NCBI GenBank assembly: GCA_003290165.1
Contig: QNQO01000550.1
Coordinates: 186,001-250,000, forward strand
DNA: 64,000 bases
From: Berberis thunbergii
Taxonomy: Eukaryota > Streptophyta > Magnoliopsida > Ranunculales > Berberidaceae
Reading direction: 5' to 3'
The translations under genes and the position numbers were made by a program. Shown piece by piece: positions 9,594 through 22,059 of the stretch. The notes under the pieces were generated by a model. The model was not told the origin of the DNA. It saw only the letters and a list, made by a program, of their open reading frames with translations, and made no database searches. Each line of letters opens with the position of its first letter. Position 1 is the stretch's first letter.

Positions 9594-11454
9594 TGATTAC
9601 GCCCAAACAATACACGCGGTCAATTGCAGTAAAGAATGGGGTGTCGATCCCACGAGGAAAAACGATCTACAAAATAAGGTTAAGGAAGACAAACTATGCG
9701 AAACTAAAATAAATTCTAACAAATTTAAAATACAGAATTGAATTTAATTTAATGAAAACTAAGTTTGAGAAAATCACAAGGTTCCAAGAATCCCTCCTAG
9801 ACTTCACACGCCAACTAGTATTGATTCGCTATGATGACTCAACTACGTGTTTCACATCCCAAACGACGTAATCGGAAAAATAATCTTTTAATCATTAATA
9901 TACCCTAATGTAAATGAATTTAAGATTTCACTTCTTCTAAGAAAACACAAAGGTTTGTCATATGTGATATCTTAAACTTAAGATATATCCGGAGACAATA
10001 CCGTAATAAATGACGATCACATATAACTAACCTACCGGAATCAATTAATCCTTAAACATTCCACACATAAGAAAAGCGTGACTAAGCTTATATGGAGAAG
10101 AAAAGATAATCACCGGAGTAATAAAAATCTACCAAGAAATCTATGAAATCTCTGTCACTAAAATAACATAAATTTCTATATTAAATAAAAGTGAGAATCA
10201 TTAAACATCATTATTCATCGTGAAAACTTAAAGCGAATCAATTACTAATTTAGTTCGTTACATCTAGGAGTTCACCTCTTCACCTTGCGTGGGGTTTAGT
10301 GACTCATGGTGGTGGTGGTCACAACATCACTGGAGGAATCCATCACTTCCTGTCCGCACACGAATCCCGAGGAAAAGAGCTGAAAAGGTTCTATGGTGGT
10401 TCTTAGAAAATCCCGGGGTGCAAATAGCGAAAACCATTTTTCAGTTTGAAAAACCGTTTTCTCCCGCGCGATTTTGCGCTCTGCAGCTCGGCCTTCGTCT
10501 CCAACGCGACGCGTCTGCTCCGCCGCTCGTTCTCCGCTCCTCGCGAGCTTCCTCTCCTCCCGATTGGCTCCTATACCTGCAAGAACAGAGAGAGAGGGTG
10601 AGGGAACAGGGATAACAACAAAATCGCAAGAGAGAGGACGAGAAACAAGGAACGAAACAGGGAGATGCCCTGTCTGTTTCGCGGCGGTAGCGAGTCTCTC
10701 GCGGTGGTGATGGCTCTAAAATAGAGAGGCGTGGAGGAGGGAAAGACTGCGGTGGTGGAGTGAGATGGAAGAGGAAGGAGGGCGGCTGCGAAACAGGGTG
10801 GCGAAACAGGGAGGTACTCCCTGTTTCTGCTGCGTGCGGTGGTGGCGATGGTGCTCGGGTGATGGTGGTTGCGAGCGGTTCGTGATGAGGGATGCTGGAC
10901 GGTGGCGAGATGGAGGGAAGACAGAGACAGAGAGAGGTTGAACGGTGGCGAGGAAGAGAAACAGGGAGGTGCCCTGTTTCACGGCGGTGTTGTGCGAGGA
11001 CGGTAGTTAGAGGGTGGCAAGGTGGTGGTTGGTTAGTGGCGAGAGAGCTCTGTTTCTGCCTGGATGGAGGTAGTGATGGCGGCAGGGAAGAAAAGAGATT
11101 GGAAAAGGGAGAGAGAGCCCTCGATGGTGGTCGAGACCCCCCTTTTATAGAAAAAGGAAGAGAACACCTAAATAGGGTTTCCCTTATTTCCTTGTTAGGC
11201 TGGGCTTAGGTTTATAGTTTTCTGGGCTTGGGCTTGGGCTTGGGCTTAGATGTGTGAACCACTCTTTTGTACCACCACTAGAATCAACAAATCAATAATT
11301 TTATCAAATTGTCGCCTTAATGCGATTTTATCGTTCACGCGTGCCGATTCCTACAAAAACATAAAAATTGAAATAATTAGAATAAAATATATTAATTGAA
11401 GCACTAACATACATAAATTAAGGGTCATAATTTGTAATAATTATGTGTATATCA
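9594..11454 (-). repeat. 3' LTR of ET1 (left copy)
   Basis: Plus-strand ends TGATTACGCCC...GTGTATATCA. It matches 16107-17940 closely; by eye a couple of dozen substitutions plus a few short indels, mainly near 10785 and 11225. The promoter TATA (CTATAAAAGG on the minus strand) is at 11142-11149. Several open frames of about 100 codons inside it recur in the other LTR only because the LTRs are copies. Confidence 0.92.
10654..10980 (-). repeat. Three GAAACAGGG stem-loops in the ET1 LTR leader
   Basis: Inverted repeats GAAACAGGG...CCCTGTTTC occur at 10654-10680 (arm interrupted), 10803-10827 (perfect 9-bp arms, 7-base loop) and 10958-10980 (perfect arms, 5-base loop). They recur in the right LTR (for example 17300-17324 and 17455-17477) and, with different loops, in the LTRs of 28786-37201. 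They lie downstream of the minus-strand TATA box, so the element RNA should carry them near its 5' end. Confidence 0.8.
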
Positions 11455-12710
11455 AATACCCCCAAACCTATATTTTGCTAGTCCTCGAGCAAAACAAAAT
11501 AAAGAATAAAATCCTAACTCACTTTCGTAGGAATCACGGTTGCACTTACCTTAACGTGCAACAAGGCTTTAAACCTCTAGATTACCTCTAGAGGACGAGT
11601 TATAGTCTCGTGAGGGTTTCCGAAAATGCTACCCCCAAACATTACTGACTCAATAAAACAAAATCTATTTTCTAAAAACATAATGCAAAAACGTGAGCAT
11701 TCTTCTTTATTTTTCTTAGAGTGATTTTCTAATTGCTTAGCATTCGAGAAAAACAACAAACTAAAACTGTCACAAAAGTATATCAATAGAGTACAATAAT
11801 TTAACAGTATCTAAAGGTTAAATGGATTTCATAATCATTCTCAACTCGAAGTGTGTGTGTGAGGAGCCTTATCAACATAACTCTTCATCTCATAGTAAAA
11901 ATGTGACAAGAAAACCTTTAGAAAAGACATTTCGACTACAATTCTCTCATGTCGCTCAGAAATGAAACGCTCAGAGATTAGGCACTCAGTTTATATGTGA
12001 GGAAAAGAATATATTATGGAAAATGCAAACGTCTCACATATAATTATCATGAAAAACGGAATTTTCAAAGAGTGAAATGAATATGATCTCATGGACCGGA
12101 ATATTGATTACTTTTGAGAATGTTGAACCAAACACCATAGTTCTTGCCTATTCAATCTCCACATCTATTAAGCCAACTTTCACTTAAGATCAATCAGGTC
12201 TTTACTGGGTTGTATTGGGGCTTGGATTATGGCAAACAATAATGGACAAAAAGGATACAAAGATTTTCTGAGAATGGATACACCCTTGAATAAAACATAG
12301 GGCATTGAAGAGCAAATCAATGTTGTACACCATTAACTTTTTCTTCATTATTTTCTTCTTCAATCACTTTCATTTTTTTATTTTTTTATTTTTTATTTTT
12401 GACATGCTTTTCTCCATTGATACAATCCAACACTTTTACTTCGAGGGCGCATGAAATATCTCTTTTTTTTATTTTTTTATTTTGCCCATTCCATAAATAT
12501 ATCTCACCGGATACATTCTCAGAAAATTGGGTAAGGATAAACTAATAGAGGTATTACTCCTTGATTGGAGTAGGTATTGGGAATGGGGATCACAAAGAAA
12601 AGGCTATCTAAAGGCTCAAAGGGCTGCAAATGAATATTTATTATTGGGTAGGCTAAAAGGCTAAGAATGGTTTAAAGAAAGAAATGCTTATATCACTTCA
12701 TAAGTTCTTG
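11455..12710 (-). other. Non-coding 3' tail of ET1, distal part
   Basis: It starts at the LTR with aatacccccaaacctat, which reads on the minus strand as the polypurine tract. Next to it is the cctcgagcaaaac block seen in Athila-like 3' ends. No coding frame was found. The same order of blocks occurs at 30606-31760 in ET2, including the CT/T-rich stretch near 12340-12500. Confidence 0.8.
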
Positions 12711-13285
12711 GACGAAACCTCCAATGGGCTGGTACAAGCTCAATTCTGATGGTTCTCTTCGTAATGATGATTCTTTGCATGGCACCAAAGGAGGATACGG
12801 AGCCATTCTGCGGGATGCAAGCGGTGAAGCAATAACAGCCTGTGCTGGGGAATGTCGGGGCCAGTCTGTAATCAAACACGAACTGCAGGGTGTTGCTGCG
12901 GGGCTAAAGCTGGCTGCAATGCACAATGCAATGCGAATAGAGCTTAGCACAGATTCTTCAACTGTTTTCTCATACCTCACATCTCATAAGTCAGCTTCTT
13001 GGGACCTGAGGCGCGTTATTGGGGAAATAAGATCTGAAATATCTAAGTTGGAAGAATTCTCGTGCAAACACGATTACAGAGAAACGAATAGGGCAGCTGA
13101 CTTCCTCGCGGGCACCTTCCCTAATTCAGACTTTATAGAATTCACTCCTAGCTCTTTTGCTGAAGATCTGAAAAAGATTGTTTATGAAGACAGAATAGGG
13201 AAGATATATTTAAGATTGTAATCTTCATTCTTTTATATGGTTTGGGGTCCATTATTAACCCCCGCTCAATTTCCAAAAAAAATAA
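12711..13285 (+). mobile_element. 5'-truncated LINE insertion (RNase H tail)
   Basis: The insertion begins inside the coding sequence and ends after a short 3' UTR in an A-rich tail (ccaaaaaaaataaa, about 13275-13288). The related sequence in ET2 near 31740-31760 (cctaagttcgggtc) lacks it and acts as an empty site. The repeated aagttct on both sides is the probable target duplication. Strong 5' truncation is typical of L1-type retrotransposons. Confidence 0.82.
12713..13221 (+). pseudogene. LINE C-terminal RNase H domain (intact frame)
   Basis: The frame is open from the truncation point (TKPP before the Met at 12724) to the stop at 13221 and matches the RNase H domain (RVT_3 type) at the C-terminus of plant L1 elements. 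Counting from that Met, the acidic catalytic residues are D9 (NSDGS), E53 (KHELQ), D77 (STDSS) and D127 (RAADFLAG). The basic HDYRETN block precedes the last. Nothing upstream encodes endonuclease or RT. Plant RNase H-like domain proteins look similar, but the A-rich end and the empty site in ET2 favour a LINE. Confidence 0.82.
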
Positions 13286-14418
13286 AGTTCTAGTTAGTAC
13301 TAGGACATCTCAACTAAATAAAGTAAGAAGTTCTAGTGTAAAGATTCAATTTTTATGTCATTCTTAAAGCAATCAATAAGAAAATCAAGAATAATGAGAT
13401 CATCAACGAAATAGTGCGGACTCAAGAAAAATCAGAGTGTAATTAATAACCCTCAAGAAATAAAGAATGGCTCAAAACTCACGTTTTATTGAGTCTCCAC
13501 TATTATTCTAAAGTTTTCTAGTTCAATACCTCACTAATCAACTTCAAATCATGTTGACTTGGCTTATAGTGCATGAATAGTCGAGTTGAAAAGTCTCACG
13601 AAATACATCTAACATAAGGATAATGTCAAATACCATGTTTTCCACTAATATAACTATGTGACACGTGCTAGTATGTGTTTTCTCAAAATTAAAGCAACAA
13701 AATCATTCTCTAAAATTAAAAAGAACTCAAAACCTAATTTAAATTTTTTTTTTTTGAATTGTTTGAATTTTTTTTTTTTTTTATTCACCAAGAGTTCGGA
13801 TTTCAAATGCATTTTCAAGAAGATTTTACACAATTACCATAATCATCTAAGTGTTCAATGGAGATTGAGTAGAACACAAAAATGACTCGGTTTAATTGTA
13901 AAATACGTTTTAAACTCAAAGATTTTTGAAAATTGCATAAAAAATCTAATAAACCACACCCCCAAACCTAAATCAAACGTTGTCCTCAATGTATAAAATA
14001 ATAATCATGACAAACAAAGGCAAAGGAAAAGAGGAGGGTTAGAGTGATATTACCATGGTGAAGCTTTACCAACTTCAAATAGACAATGTCCTCACAGTCA
14101 CCAAAATATAAGAAATTCATACCGACGGGAGAAAGGAACATATGGGATGAAGAGCTCCAAGTGACTCCAATAGCAACACCTAAAATAACCTGAGACACTA
14201 AAAGAAAAACATAAAAGCAACAACCTAAACTAAACTAAAATAATAATAATAATAAATGAAAAATAAAAACTGTTATGGAGCTAACGAGTATGAGTGAAAC
14301 ACAACTAAATAGGGTACTCGAAAATCAATCCAAACTAACAGCAAAGACACACAACTAAGGCTAGGCTGCCTCCTAGGAGCGCTTGGTTTAACGTCGTCAG
14401 CTCGACATATATTCTCCC
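13286..14418 (-). other. Non-coding 3' tail of ET1, gag-proximal part
   Basis: No coding frame was found. It contains poly-T tracts (13741-13785) and blocks shared with 31762-32676 of ET2, notably the ggtactcgaaaatcaatcca stretch (14311-14330), and agcgcttggttta (14380-14392) just before the gag stop. These shared non-coding blocks are better conserved between the two elements than their ORFs. Confidence 0.78.
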
Positions 14419-15897
14419 TCATGAAAGATATACTATGAAGTGACGAGGAAGAACATATGGAACACGCACCTCAAAACCTAGTCTATGATATAAATTAGTC
14501 AAAAGGGTGAAGGAATCGTATACCAACAACCTGAAAAGTTGAGGATCAATCCATTCAAAGATAGCAACCACCTGATGTTTCATCTTGATAGTGCATAGAT
14601 CCTTGATGACCCTCGCATAAGTTGGTTCCTGTTTAAACACATGTGGCAAAGGTGAGTTAATTTTAACCTGGTTCAAGTGTTCTAGAATCTCACCATACAT
14701 TTTTGATTTCTTTCCAGTAGGTCGTAGTGCTTGAGGAAAAGGAACTGAAACTAGAATGTTCTTGTTGGGCTCATCCTCAGGGATGCTCTCATTTGCACAT
14801 GGGGAGGTGCTTATAGTTGTGGACGAGCTTGACCCATCTAAGATCTTACCACTCTGAGTAGCCATGGCATTAACCTCTTTGACATTCTGAGAGTCTGAAG
14901 TAGAGGTTTGTGCCATAAGTTGGCCCTTCGGATTTGCTTGAGGTTGTGACGGAAATTGGCCCCAAGCTTGTATTGTTAATGAACTTGTCAACTTGCTTAT
15001 TTGGCTTTTGATCTCCTTGTTCTCTTCTGCCAACTGTGTCAATGCGACCTCAATTTTTTGATTAGTTTTACCTTGTGCCTCTATAAATGCATGTAATGTG
15101 TCTGATAAGGAACCTGTGTTAGATTGTGCATTGTATGGAGGTGCAGGGTATGACCTAGGTGGTTGTGCCTGTGAGTGTGTAGGTTGGTCGGCTTCAGACC
15201 TCCAGCCAAAGTTAGGGTGATCTCTCCAACCAGAATTGTAAGTGTTAGAGAATGGTGAATAAGGCTTCTTGTACATCCCTAAGGCGTTACATTATTCCTC
15301 ATAAACCCCTCTCATCTCAGTCAAGGTTGGGCAATCCTGTATTAAGTGTTCAACTCCCCCGCATATAAAACAGGCGTCCTGTAGCTCAATTCTGGCAACA
15401 GTATGTGCGGGCTTACCATCCTTGGTCTTAAGTGCCTCTAACTCCCTAGTTACTCTATCCAGTTGGGCTCTAAGGCTATCCTCTTCCCTAAGTTGGTAAA
15501 CTCCAGCTGGGCGTGGTCTATCTGTGCTCTCAGTAGCACGTGGACCAGTCCAAGTATGAGCCTTTTCAGCCAAGTCATTCAGGTACTCAATGGCCTCGTC
15601 AGGGTCCTTTTGCAAAAACTCTCCATTACACATCATCTCAAGGAACTGACGTTCTCTACTGGTGAGCCCCTCATAAAAATAACTGACTAAGCGCCAACTT
15701 CCATACCCATGGTGTGGGCATGTATTCAAGAGATCCTTGAACCTCTCCCACACTTGATATAATGTCTCGCTATTCTTTTGGGTGAAGGTAGAAATCTGTC
15801 TCTTTAGACTGTTGGTTTTGTGGTGAGGAAAGTATCTATTAAAAAATGCTTGGGTCATCTCCTCCCACAAACCTAAGTGGTCTCTAGTACAACTCAC
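14419..15897 (-). pseudogene. gag: Gag of ET1, one in-frame stop
   Basis: One frame of 493 codons is broken only by a TAA at codon 202 (15292-15294), after GVYEE and before CNALGMYKK; a CAA-to-TAA change would explain it. The N-terminus is Retrotrans_gag (WEEMTQAFFNRYFPHHKTNS, then ERFKDLLNTCPHHGYGSWRL, residues 10-85). A short coiled coil is at 138-163. A zinc knuckle has C176, C179, H184 and C189 in the exact CX2CX4HX4C spacing. The C-terminal part is Gln/Ser/Pro-rich and ends with a block, DPQLFRLLVYDS, also present in the ET2 ORF. The extreme N-terminus appears lost. This is the only protein the element carries. Confidence 0.88.
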
Positions 15898-16084
15898 TCC
15901 TCCAAATTTTTTTAATTTTTAATAATTTTTTTTTTAGAAATAAAATAAAATGAAAATAAAGATAAAGATAAAGATAAAAATTAAACTGGACCTACAACCT
16001 AAAAAAAATAGATTAAAATAAAATAAAATGAAAAATGAGCAAGAACTTAATACCCGAAACCTTCCTTGTAGAATGACGCTTTTT

Positions 16085-16101
16085 CCCCGGCAACGGCGCC
16101 A
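16085..16101 (-). promoter_or_regulatory. Primer-binding site of ET1
   Basis: ccccggcaacggcgcca reads TGGCGCCGTTGCCGGGG on the element strand, the primer-binding site typical of Athila-like gypsy elements. It lies 5 bp inside the 5' LTR. Confidence 0.85.
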
Positions 16102-16106
16102 AAATT

Positions 16107-17940
16107 TGATTACGCCCAAACAATACACGCGGTCAATTGCAGTAAAGAATTGGGTGTCGATCCCACGAGGAAAAACGATCTACAAAATAAGGTTAAGGAA
16201 GACAAACTATGCGAAACTAAAATAAATTCTAACAAATTTAAAATACAGAATTGAATTTAATTTAATGAAAACTAAGTTTGAGAAAATCACAAGGTTCCAA
16301 AAATCCCTCCTAGACTTCACACGCCAACTAGTATTGATTCGCTATGATGACTCAACTACGTGTTTCACATCCCAAACGACGTAATCGGAAAAATAATCTT
16401 TTAATCATTAATATACCCTAATGTAAATGAATTTAAGATTTCACTTCTTCTAAGAAAACACAAAGGTTTGTCATATGTGATATCTTAAACTTACGATATA
16501 TCCGGAGACAATACCGTAATAAATGACGATCACATATAACTAACCTACCGGAATCAATTAATCCTTAAACATTCCACACATAAGAAAAACGTGACTAAGC
16601 TTATATGGAGAAGAAAAGATAATCACCGGAGTAATAAAAATCTACGAAGAAATCTATGAAATCTCTGTCACTAAAATAACATAAATTTCTATATTAAATA
16701 AAAGTGAGAATCATTAAACATCATTATTCATCGTGAAAACTTAAAGCGAATCAATTACTAGTTTAGTTCGTTACATCTAGGAGTTCACTTCTTCACCTTG
16801 CGTGGGGTTTAGTGACTCATGGTGGTGGTGGTCACAGCATCACTGGAGGAATTCATCACTTCCTGTCTGTGCACAAATCCCGAGGAAAAGAGTTGAAAAG
16901 GTTCTGTGGTGGTTCTTAGAAAATCCCGGGGTGCAAATAGCGAAAACCGTTTTTCAGTTTGAAAAACCGTTTTCTCCCGTGCGATTTCGCGCTCTGCAGC
17001 TCGGCCTTCGTCTCCAACGCGACGCGTCTGCTCCGTCGCTCGTTCTCCGCTCCTCGCGAGCTTCCTCTCCTTCCGATTGGCTCCTATACCTGCAAGAACA
17101 GAGAGAGAGGGTGAGGGAACAGGGATAACAACAAAATCGCAAAAGAGAGGACGAGAAACAGGGAACGAAACATGGAGATGCCCTGTCTGTTTCGCGGCGG
17201 TAGCGAGTCTCTCGCGGTGGTGATGGCTCTAAAATAGAGAGGCGTGGAGGAGGGAGAGACTGCGGTGGTGGAGTGAGATGGAAGAGGAAGGAGGGTGGCG
17301 AAACAGGGAGGTACTCCCTGTTTCTGCTGCGTGCGGTGGTGGCGATGGTGCTCGGGTGATGGTGGCTGCGAGCGGTTCGTGATGAGGGATGCTGGACGGT
17401 GGCGAGATGGAGGGAAGACAGAGACAGAGAGAGGTTGAACGGTGGCGAGGAAGAGAAACAGGGAGGTGCCCTGTTTCACGGCGGTGTTGTGCGAGGACGG
17501 TAGTTAGAGGGTGGCAAGGTGGTGGTTGGTTAGTGGCGAGAGAGCTCTGTTTCTGCCTGGATGGAGGTAGTGATGGCGGTAGGGAAGAAAAGAGATTGGA
17601 AAAGGGAGAGAGAGCCCTCGATGGTGGTCGAGACCCCCCTTTTATAGAAAAAGGAAGAGAACACCTAAATAGGGTTTCCCTTATTTCCTTGTTAGGCTGG
17701 GCTTAGGTTTCTAGTTTTCTTGGGCTTGGGCTTAGATGTGTGAACCACTCTTTTGTACCACCACTAGAATCAACAAATCAATAATTTTATCAAATTGTCG
17801 CCTTAATGCGATTTTATCGTTCACGCGTGCCGATTCCTACAAAAACATAAAAATTGAAATAATTAGAATAAAATATATTAATTGAAGCACTAACATATAT
17901 AAATTAAGGGTCATAATTTGTAATAATTATGTGTATATCA
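16107..17940 (-). repeat. 5' LTR of ET1 (right copy)
   Basis: Same ends as the left LTR (TGATTACG...ATATCA on the plus strand). The minus-strand TATA is at 17639-17646. It differs from the left copy by scattered substitutions and by a shorter gggcttgggctt run near 17720. The level of difference implies an insertion that is not recent, older than ET2. Confidence 0.92.
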
Positions 17941-17945
17941 ATGCC

Positions 17946-19140
17946 ATGACCATGATAGCCTTAACTGCGAGCCTCAAGGAAGAAAAGCTCTACGAAGACA
18001 TCACCTTAGAGCCTCTCTGGACATGACAGAGCGCCTCAAGAGTGTTCAAAAACACATTTCCTTTGAGGAGCTGAGAACCATGAAAAGTGAAACCACAGGC
18101 AAGAATAAACCCTCCGCTCTTAAGGACAAGAAGGAAGGAAAGAGACGCGATAACAAATAACGGAGCAAGAAAATGCGTGGTGACAACATGTAAGACCCTA
18201 GTCGGTCTAGGCCAGAAAAAATCCAACTACGTTGGATCCAGAACTGTGACACCCCTTAATTCAGCCTGTTAGACGTACCAAACTACATGAAAACTAGGAG
18301 GATCTGAAGTGGCCTCCGAAGCAGCGCAGAGACCTCGCCAAGCATGACAATGTACCACAAGGAGGGTGAACACAATATCAACTACTGCAAGAGTCTTAGG
18401 TATGAAGTTGAGTATTGGATCCGCAGGGGCAAACTGAAATAATTTTTGAACTCTGAGAAACAACCAGAATGAACCGTGGACTAAGGGGAGTTAGTTAGAG
18501 AAATAAATAAGGAGACTCCCGGGATAATCTGTCCTTCATGAAGTCGGATCGAATGAAAACTAGTCGTACAGGTCTCGAAAGCAGACCTTACTGAATATGC
18601 GAACACAACCCGCAAATGAAGACAAACACATCTGCCACACGAGGATTCAAAACTACATTCCCACCTTGACTTTTATGGATAAAGACCTTGAGGGAGTCCG
18701 AGCGCCGCACAATGATGCACTAGTCATCTCGGTCTCCATTGCAAGGTGAGAGGTGAAGAGAGCTCTGGTGAACACATGAAGCTCACTTAACGTCCTATTC
18801 TATAGCGGGTACCACAATATGGACTTCAAGAAAGAGAACCTGATGCCCTCAAATCATCCGCTGATTGGATTTAGCGGGGAGAAATGCTTACCTCTCAGAA
18901 AGATAATGTTAGCAACATTGGCAGGGGAGCCACAACTAAGAAAGGTCATGTTTCTTGACTTCATGGTAGTGGATGCACCATCAACCTACAACCTTATCTT
19001 GGGAAGACCATGGCTCCACCAGATGGAAGCAGTAGTTTCTACCCTTCACCAGTGCGTTAAGTATATCACTAACCACTCTGAAGTGACAATACGTTGAGAC
19101 CAACCTACGACATGAGGCTGCCATTACGCCGCACTGAAAC
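17946..19140 (+). pseudogene. Gag 3' part and protease of E1
   Basis: After the duplicated ATGCC the gag frame resumes (TMIALTASLKEEKLYEDITL). It degenerates through a zinc-knuckle region whose Cys/His pattern is no longer readable (about 18330-18420). It then gives the retropepsin segment with LIGFSGEKCLPLRKIMLATL, MVVDAPSTYNLILGRPWLHQ and MEAVVSTLHQCVKYI. At the active site the frame reads VNT followed by TGA (18777-18779) and SSLNV, so DTG is lost. Copy E2 has the same TGA at the same codon. Confidence 0.82.
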
Positions 19141-20288
19141 AAATAGAATGCTCCAAAATCCAACTACATCCTGCAGAGTAGCCTAAACCAGTGCCAGGCC
19201 AAACGACGACAAAGACATCACATTTAAGCGGTACAGGAACAATAAGCTCTTCTGCCCAACGAAACAGAAAGGCCATGGTAAGCGGGAACACATCCCTTGA
19301 CATTCCGTCGATGTAGAGATTGACCCCTGCACAAGGTTTACTCTTCAGTAACCTCTACAATGCCTCGACAGTCCATCAAAATATCCACAAAAGCAACCCG
19401 AATTCACTTCAAGGCCAGGATCAATTTCTCTCCATCAACAGTCAGTCTACTTTCAATTATTTATTTTGCTTTCCATAGTCAATATAGAGTTTTAATTCTT
19501 AAAAGACTTATGTGATTTGCAATCATTTAAGAAGTAAATAAAGAATTACAAAACATATTCTATTGCTTATTTGAAAGATGTAACAATAAGTGCCTTGAGG
19601 CAGATACAAAAGACTACATACTACAAGCATCTGAAATCAATGCAACATGAAGTAAAGAATCGCTTAGATGATCTAACTACGTAAAGGTATCCGAAGAATG
19701 CCATGCAGACCCTATGATGCGAGCAATCCGCAAGTGACAGTAAAGATATGCGAACAAACTTTGCTCGACCCCTTCCTAAGATAAAGACAAAGTGTCAGAC
19801 GGGATTGAAAGGACTGAGCGTCGATTGCTCAGTCGAATCATCCCAAGAAAGTGCCCGTCCCTGTTATAGACCTTACAATGGGCTGTTGATTTCCTCAATA
19901 GACATCCCACCCGGAAACATCGCACATCGGCTAACATTTTGATCAACCATTGGTTAGCAGCAGGATCCACGAACACATGGACACAAGCGGCACAAAGTAA
20001 CACCAAGGCATCTCCCTTGGTAAGAAACCCATACTACTACGCAATATGAGAAGAAATTACGAGATCTCAGTAGATGAACTACGTGCACACCCAGAACAGG
20101 TGACCATGCATAACAACAACTATCGTCGTGCCTGATCAATGCAAATGTCATAACATTTGGAGATTCTAGATATGGAGATCCACCTTTAGCTTTTGGAGAT
20201 AAGCTCTGTGAAAGATAGTTCCTACAACGAATGGAAAACACCATTATATAGGCGTGATGGTTCACCAAACGGGCGGTCCCACATTAAC
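19141..20288 (+). other. Non-coding internal DNA of E1 downstream of protease
   Basis: Aligns with 26880-28080 in copy E2 over its whole length (for example gatgtaacaataagtgcctt). Neither copy shows RT, RNase H or integrase motifs; I looked for YxDD, LNKA and PGTPQQNG-like blocks on both strands. The stretch ends at the inversion breakpoint. Confidence 0.78.
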
Positions 20289-21356
20289 TATGTTTTCTTT
20301 GGCCTGGACCGACTAGGGTCTAACATGTTGTCACTGCACTTTTTATAGTTCCATTTTTTGTGCTCTCGTTTCTTTTCCTCATTCTTGTCTTTAGGAATGG
20401 AGAGCTTATTCTCGCCTTCAGTTTCCTTCTTCACTGTTCTCAGTTCCTTCAAGGTAATGTGTATCTGAACACTCTTGAGGAGCTCTGTCATGTCCAGAGG
20501 GGGCTCAAAGGTGAGGTCTTCGTAGAGTTTTCATTCCTTGAGGCCCTCAGTGAAGGCTATCACGGCCGTGTCGTTGCTGCATTTGTCAATAAGAGTCAGC
20601 TAGTTGTTGAAACGCGTGACATACTCTCTGGGAGTCTTGTGGGACCTTTGCTTTAGAGAGAATATGTAGTATGAGCCTTTTCGAAAATGCTAGCTTCCAA
20701 CGAAACGCGTCAGAAACTCCTTCGCTAGTGTCTTGAAGGAGTCGATCGACCTTGGTGGAAGGCTGTGGAACCACATCAGTGCTTATTTATTCAGGCTAGT
20801 GAGGAAAATTTTGCACATCACCGACTTAGATCCTTTTTTGAAGGCCATTACGTGTTGGCAATGGCGCATGTGGTCGAATGGATCGGTGGCTCCATTGTAA
20901 AGTCGAGCTTTGAGGGAGTGAACTTCCTCAGAAGGGCCTCATTCATTATCCGGCCCACAAATGGTGGGTCGGAAAGGTGGTACAACATGTCTGGATTGTG
21001 TGCCCCTTTGCGGAGTGGGTTCTGAGGCCCGAGCCCGCTGCTCTTGGTCTCCATTAGCAGGTGGAAAATTTTGTCACGTGAAAGCCTCCACTGCCTTGGT
21101 GATTCGCTATATTTGAAATGGCAGGATATCAATTATGGGATCCGTCGTTGCTGTTGTCGGCGCAGGGCGTAAGTCAGTTGCTCGTGCATGACTGGAGCTG
21201 CTGAAATCATCGGTGTTGTGCCAGCTTGAGCATTTGACCTATCTTCTTGTTCTCCATTATTGCATGACCTAGTGATCACCATCTCTCTGGGTTTTGAAAG
21301 GAGACGACGCTAATGAAAAGTTAAGAACTTTGTCATCCCCACGGACGATGCCAAAC
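20289..21356 (-). pseudogene. Gag of E2, 5' part
   Basis: Minus-strand translation, with several stops and shifts, gives DPPFVGRIMNEALLRKFTPS, the central TKVDRLLQDTSEGVSDAFRW region and EELRTVKKETEGE. It parallels E1 gag at 8772-9593 plus 17946-18240 and starts right after LTR B and a primer-binding site (tttggcatcgtccgtgggg on the minus strand). It stops at the inversion breakpoint; the collinear continuation is at 25948. Confidence 0.8.
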
Positions 21357-21931
21357 TGATGCAGTCATTTTTCGTTCTCTGGTTTGACCTAGCCCTGCTG
21401 ACCTGTTGACCTGCGCAAGTAAAGCATGTGATCCACGGACCACCGTTGTGGTGGCCGATGGCACTCCGATGCTAAAGTCAGATAGGGATCCGATGAAGGT
21501 GTAATGTTGTAAATAGGAAATTTGTAGCGTACCTTAGCTTACCAACCTCATGTCTTATTTATAGTGCAGGAGTCCTAGATATGCGAGAGATAGTTTCCAA
21601 TACAAGAGCAATTCGTAAAAGGGAGTTTCCTTGTGTGAAATGTACTCTGGTATTTGCTTCCTAGTTGTAAGCAAATAGCTGTTGTAGTTGCCCGTCTGAA
21701 GTTGATCATTGAAATACTTGCCTTAATAGGGCTTACGAAGATTGAAAACATTTGTGAGACATGTGGGCTTAGCATGTTGTAAGAGTTCGGGTTTGCCTGG
21801 TGGACTGAATTAGGCGGGCTTAGTACCGCGTGGGTCGGATCAATATTGGACTGACGCTGGGGCACGTAATTCCTCGAGATCATCATGACATGTGTATGGC
21901 TCAGAAATGTGACCATTTTTATGTATCATCA
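21357..21931 (-). repeat. LTR B (gypsy, Tat-like)
   Basis: On the minus strand it runs TGATGATACAT to GACTGCATCA with perfect TGATG/CATCA ends. It is about 100 bp shorter than LTRs A and C because of an internal deletion near the TATA region. The TATA box (TATAAATA, minus) is at 21556-21563. The adjoining gttta (21932-21936) reads TAAAC on the minus strand, the same 5-mer that borders LTRs A and C. Confidence 0.87.
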
Positions 21932-22059
21932 GTTTATATGGTTATCTTTGTGATGCTCATGTATTATACATTCAAACACTACACCAAATTTCCACATCAG
22001 CAACGGTTTGGAACCGTGGGGGTAATTGATGGCCACGGCTAAAAGGCGTGGGCTGCAGA

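Larger units (their letters stand above)
9594..17940 (-). mobile_element. Gag-only Athila-like LTR element ET1 (TR-GAG type)
   Basis: Both LTRs (1861 and 1834 bp) are present and flanked by a perfect 5-bp target duplication ATGCC (9589-9593 and 17941-17945), which falls in the gag of E1. On the minus strand the order is LTR, primer-binding site with the GGCGCCGTTGCCGGGG core, gag, a long non-coding tail and a polypurine tract (gtttgggggtatt). No protease, RT or integrase is found anywhere between the LTRs, so it must have moved with proteins from another element. A LINE fragment is nested at 12711-13285. Confidence 0.9.
8025..20288 (+). mobile_element. Gypsy element copy E1 (LTR A, gag, protease; interrupted)
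   Basis: Plus-strand, RT-less Tat-like element: LTR A, primer-binding site, gag, an insertion at 9594-17940, rest of gag, zinc-knuckle region and protease, then about 1.1 kb of non-coding internal DNA. It ends at the inversion breakpoint near 20288. Its continuation lies reversed at 25947-25811, where it joins the second copy of segment R. E1 is therefore the truncated left product of a tandem duplication, not an independent insertion. Confidence 0.82.

Noticed and set aside
10289..11209. Frames of 60-108 codons recurring at 10289-11209 and 16802-17706
   Set aside because: They recur because the two regions are the LTRs of one element. Codon content follows the GC-rich repeats, and they lie on the strand opposite to the element's transcription.
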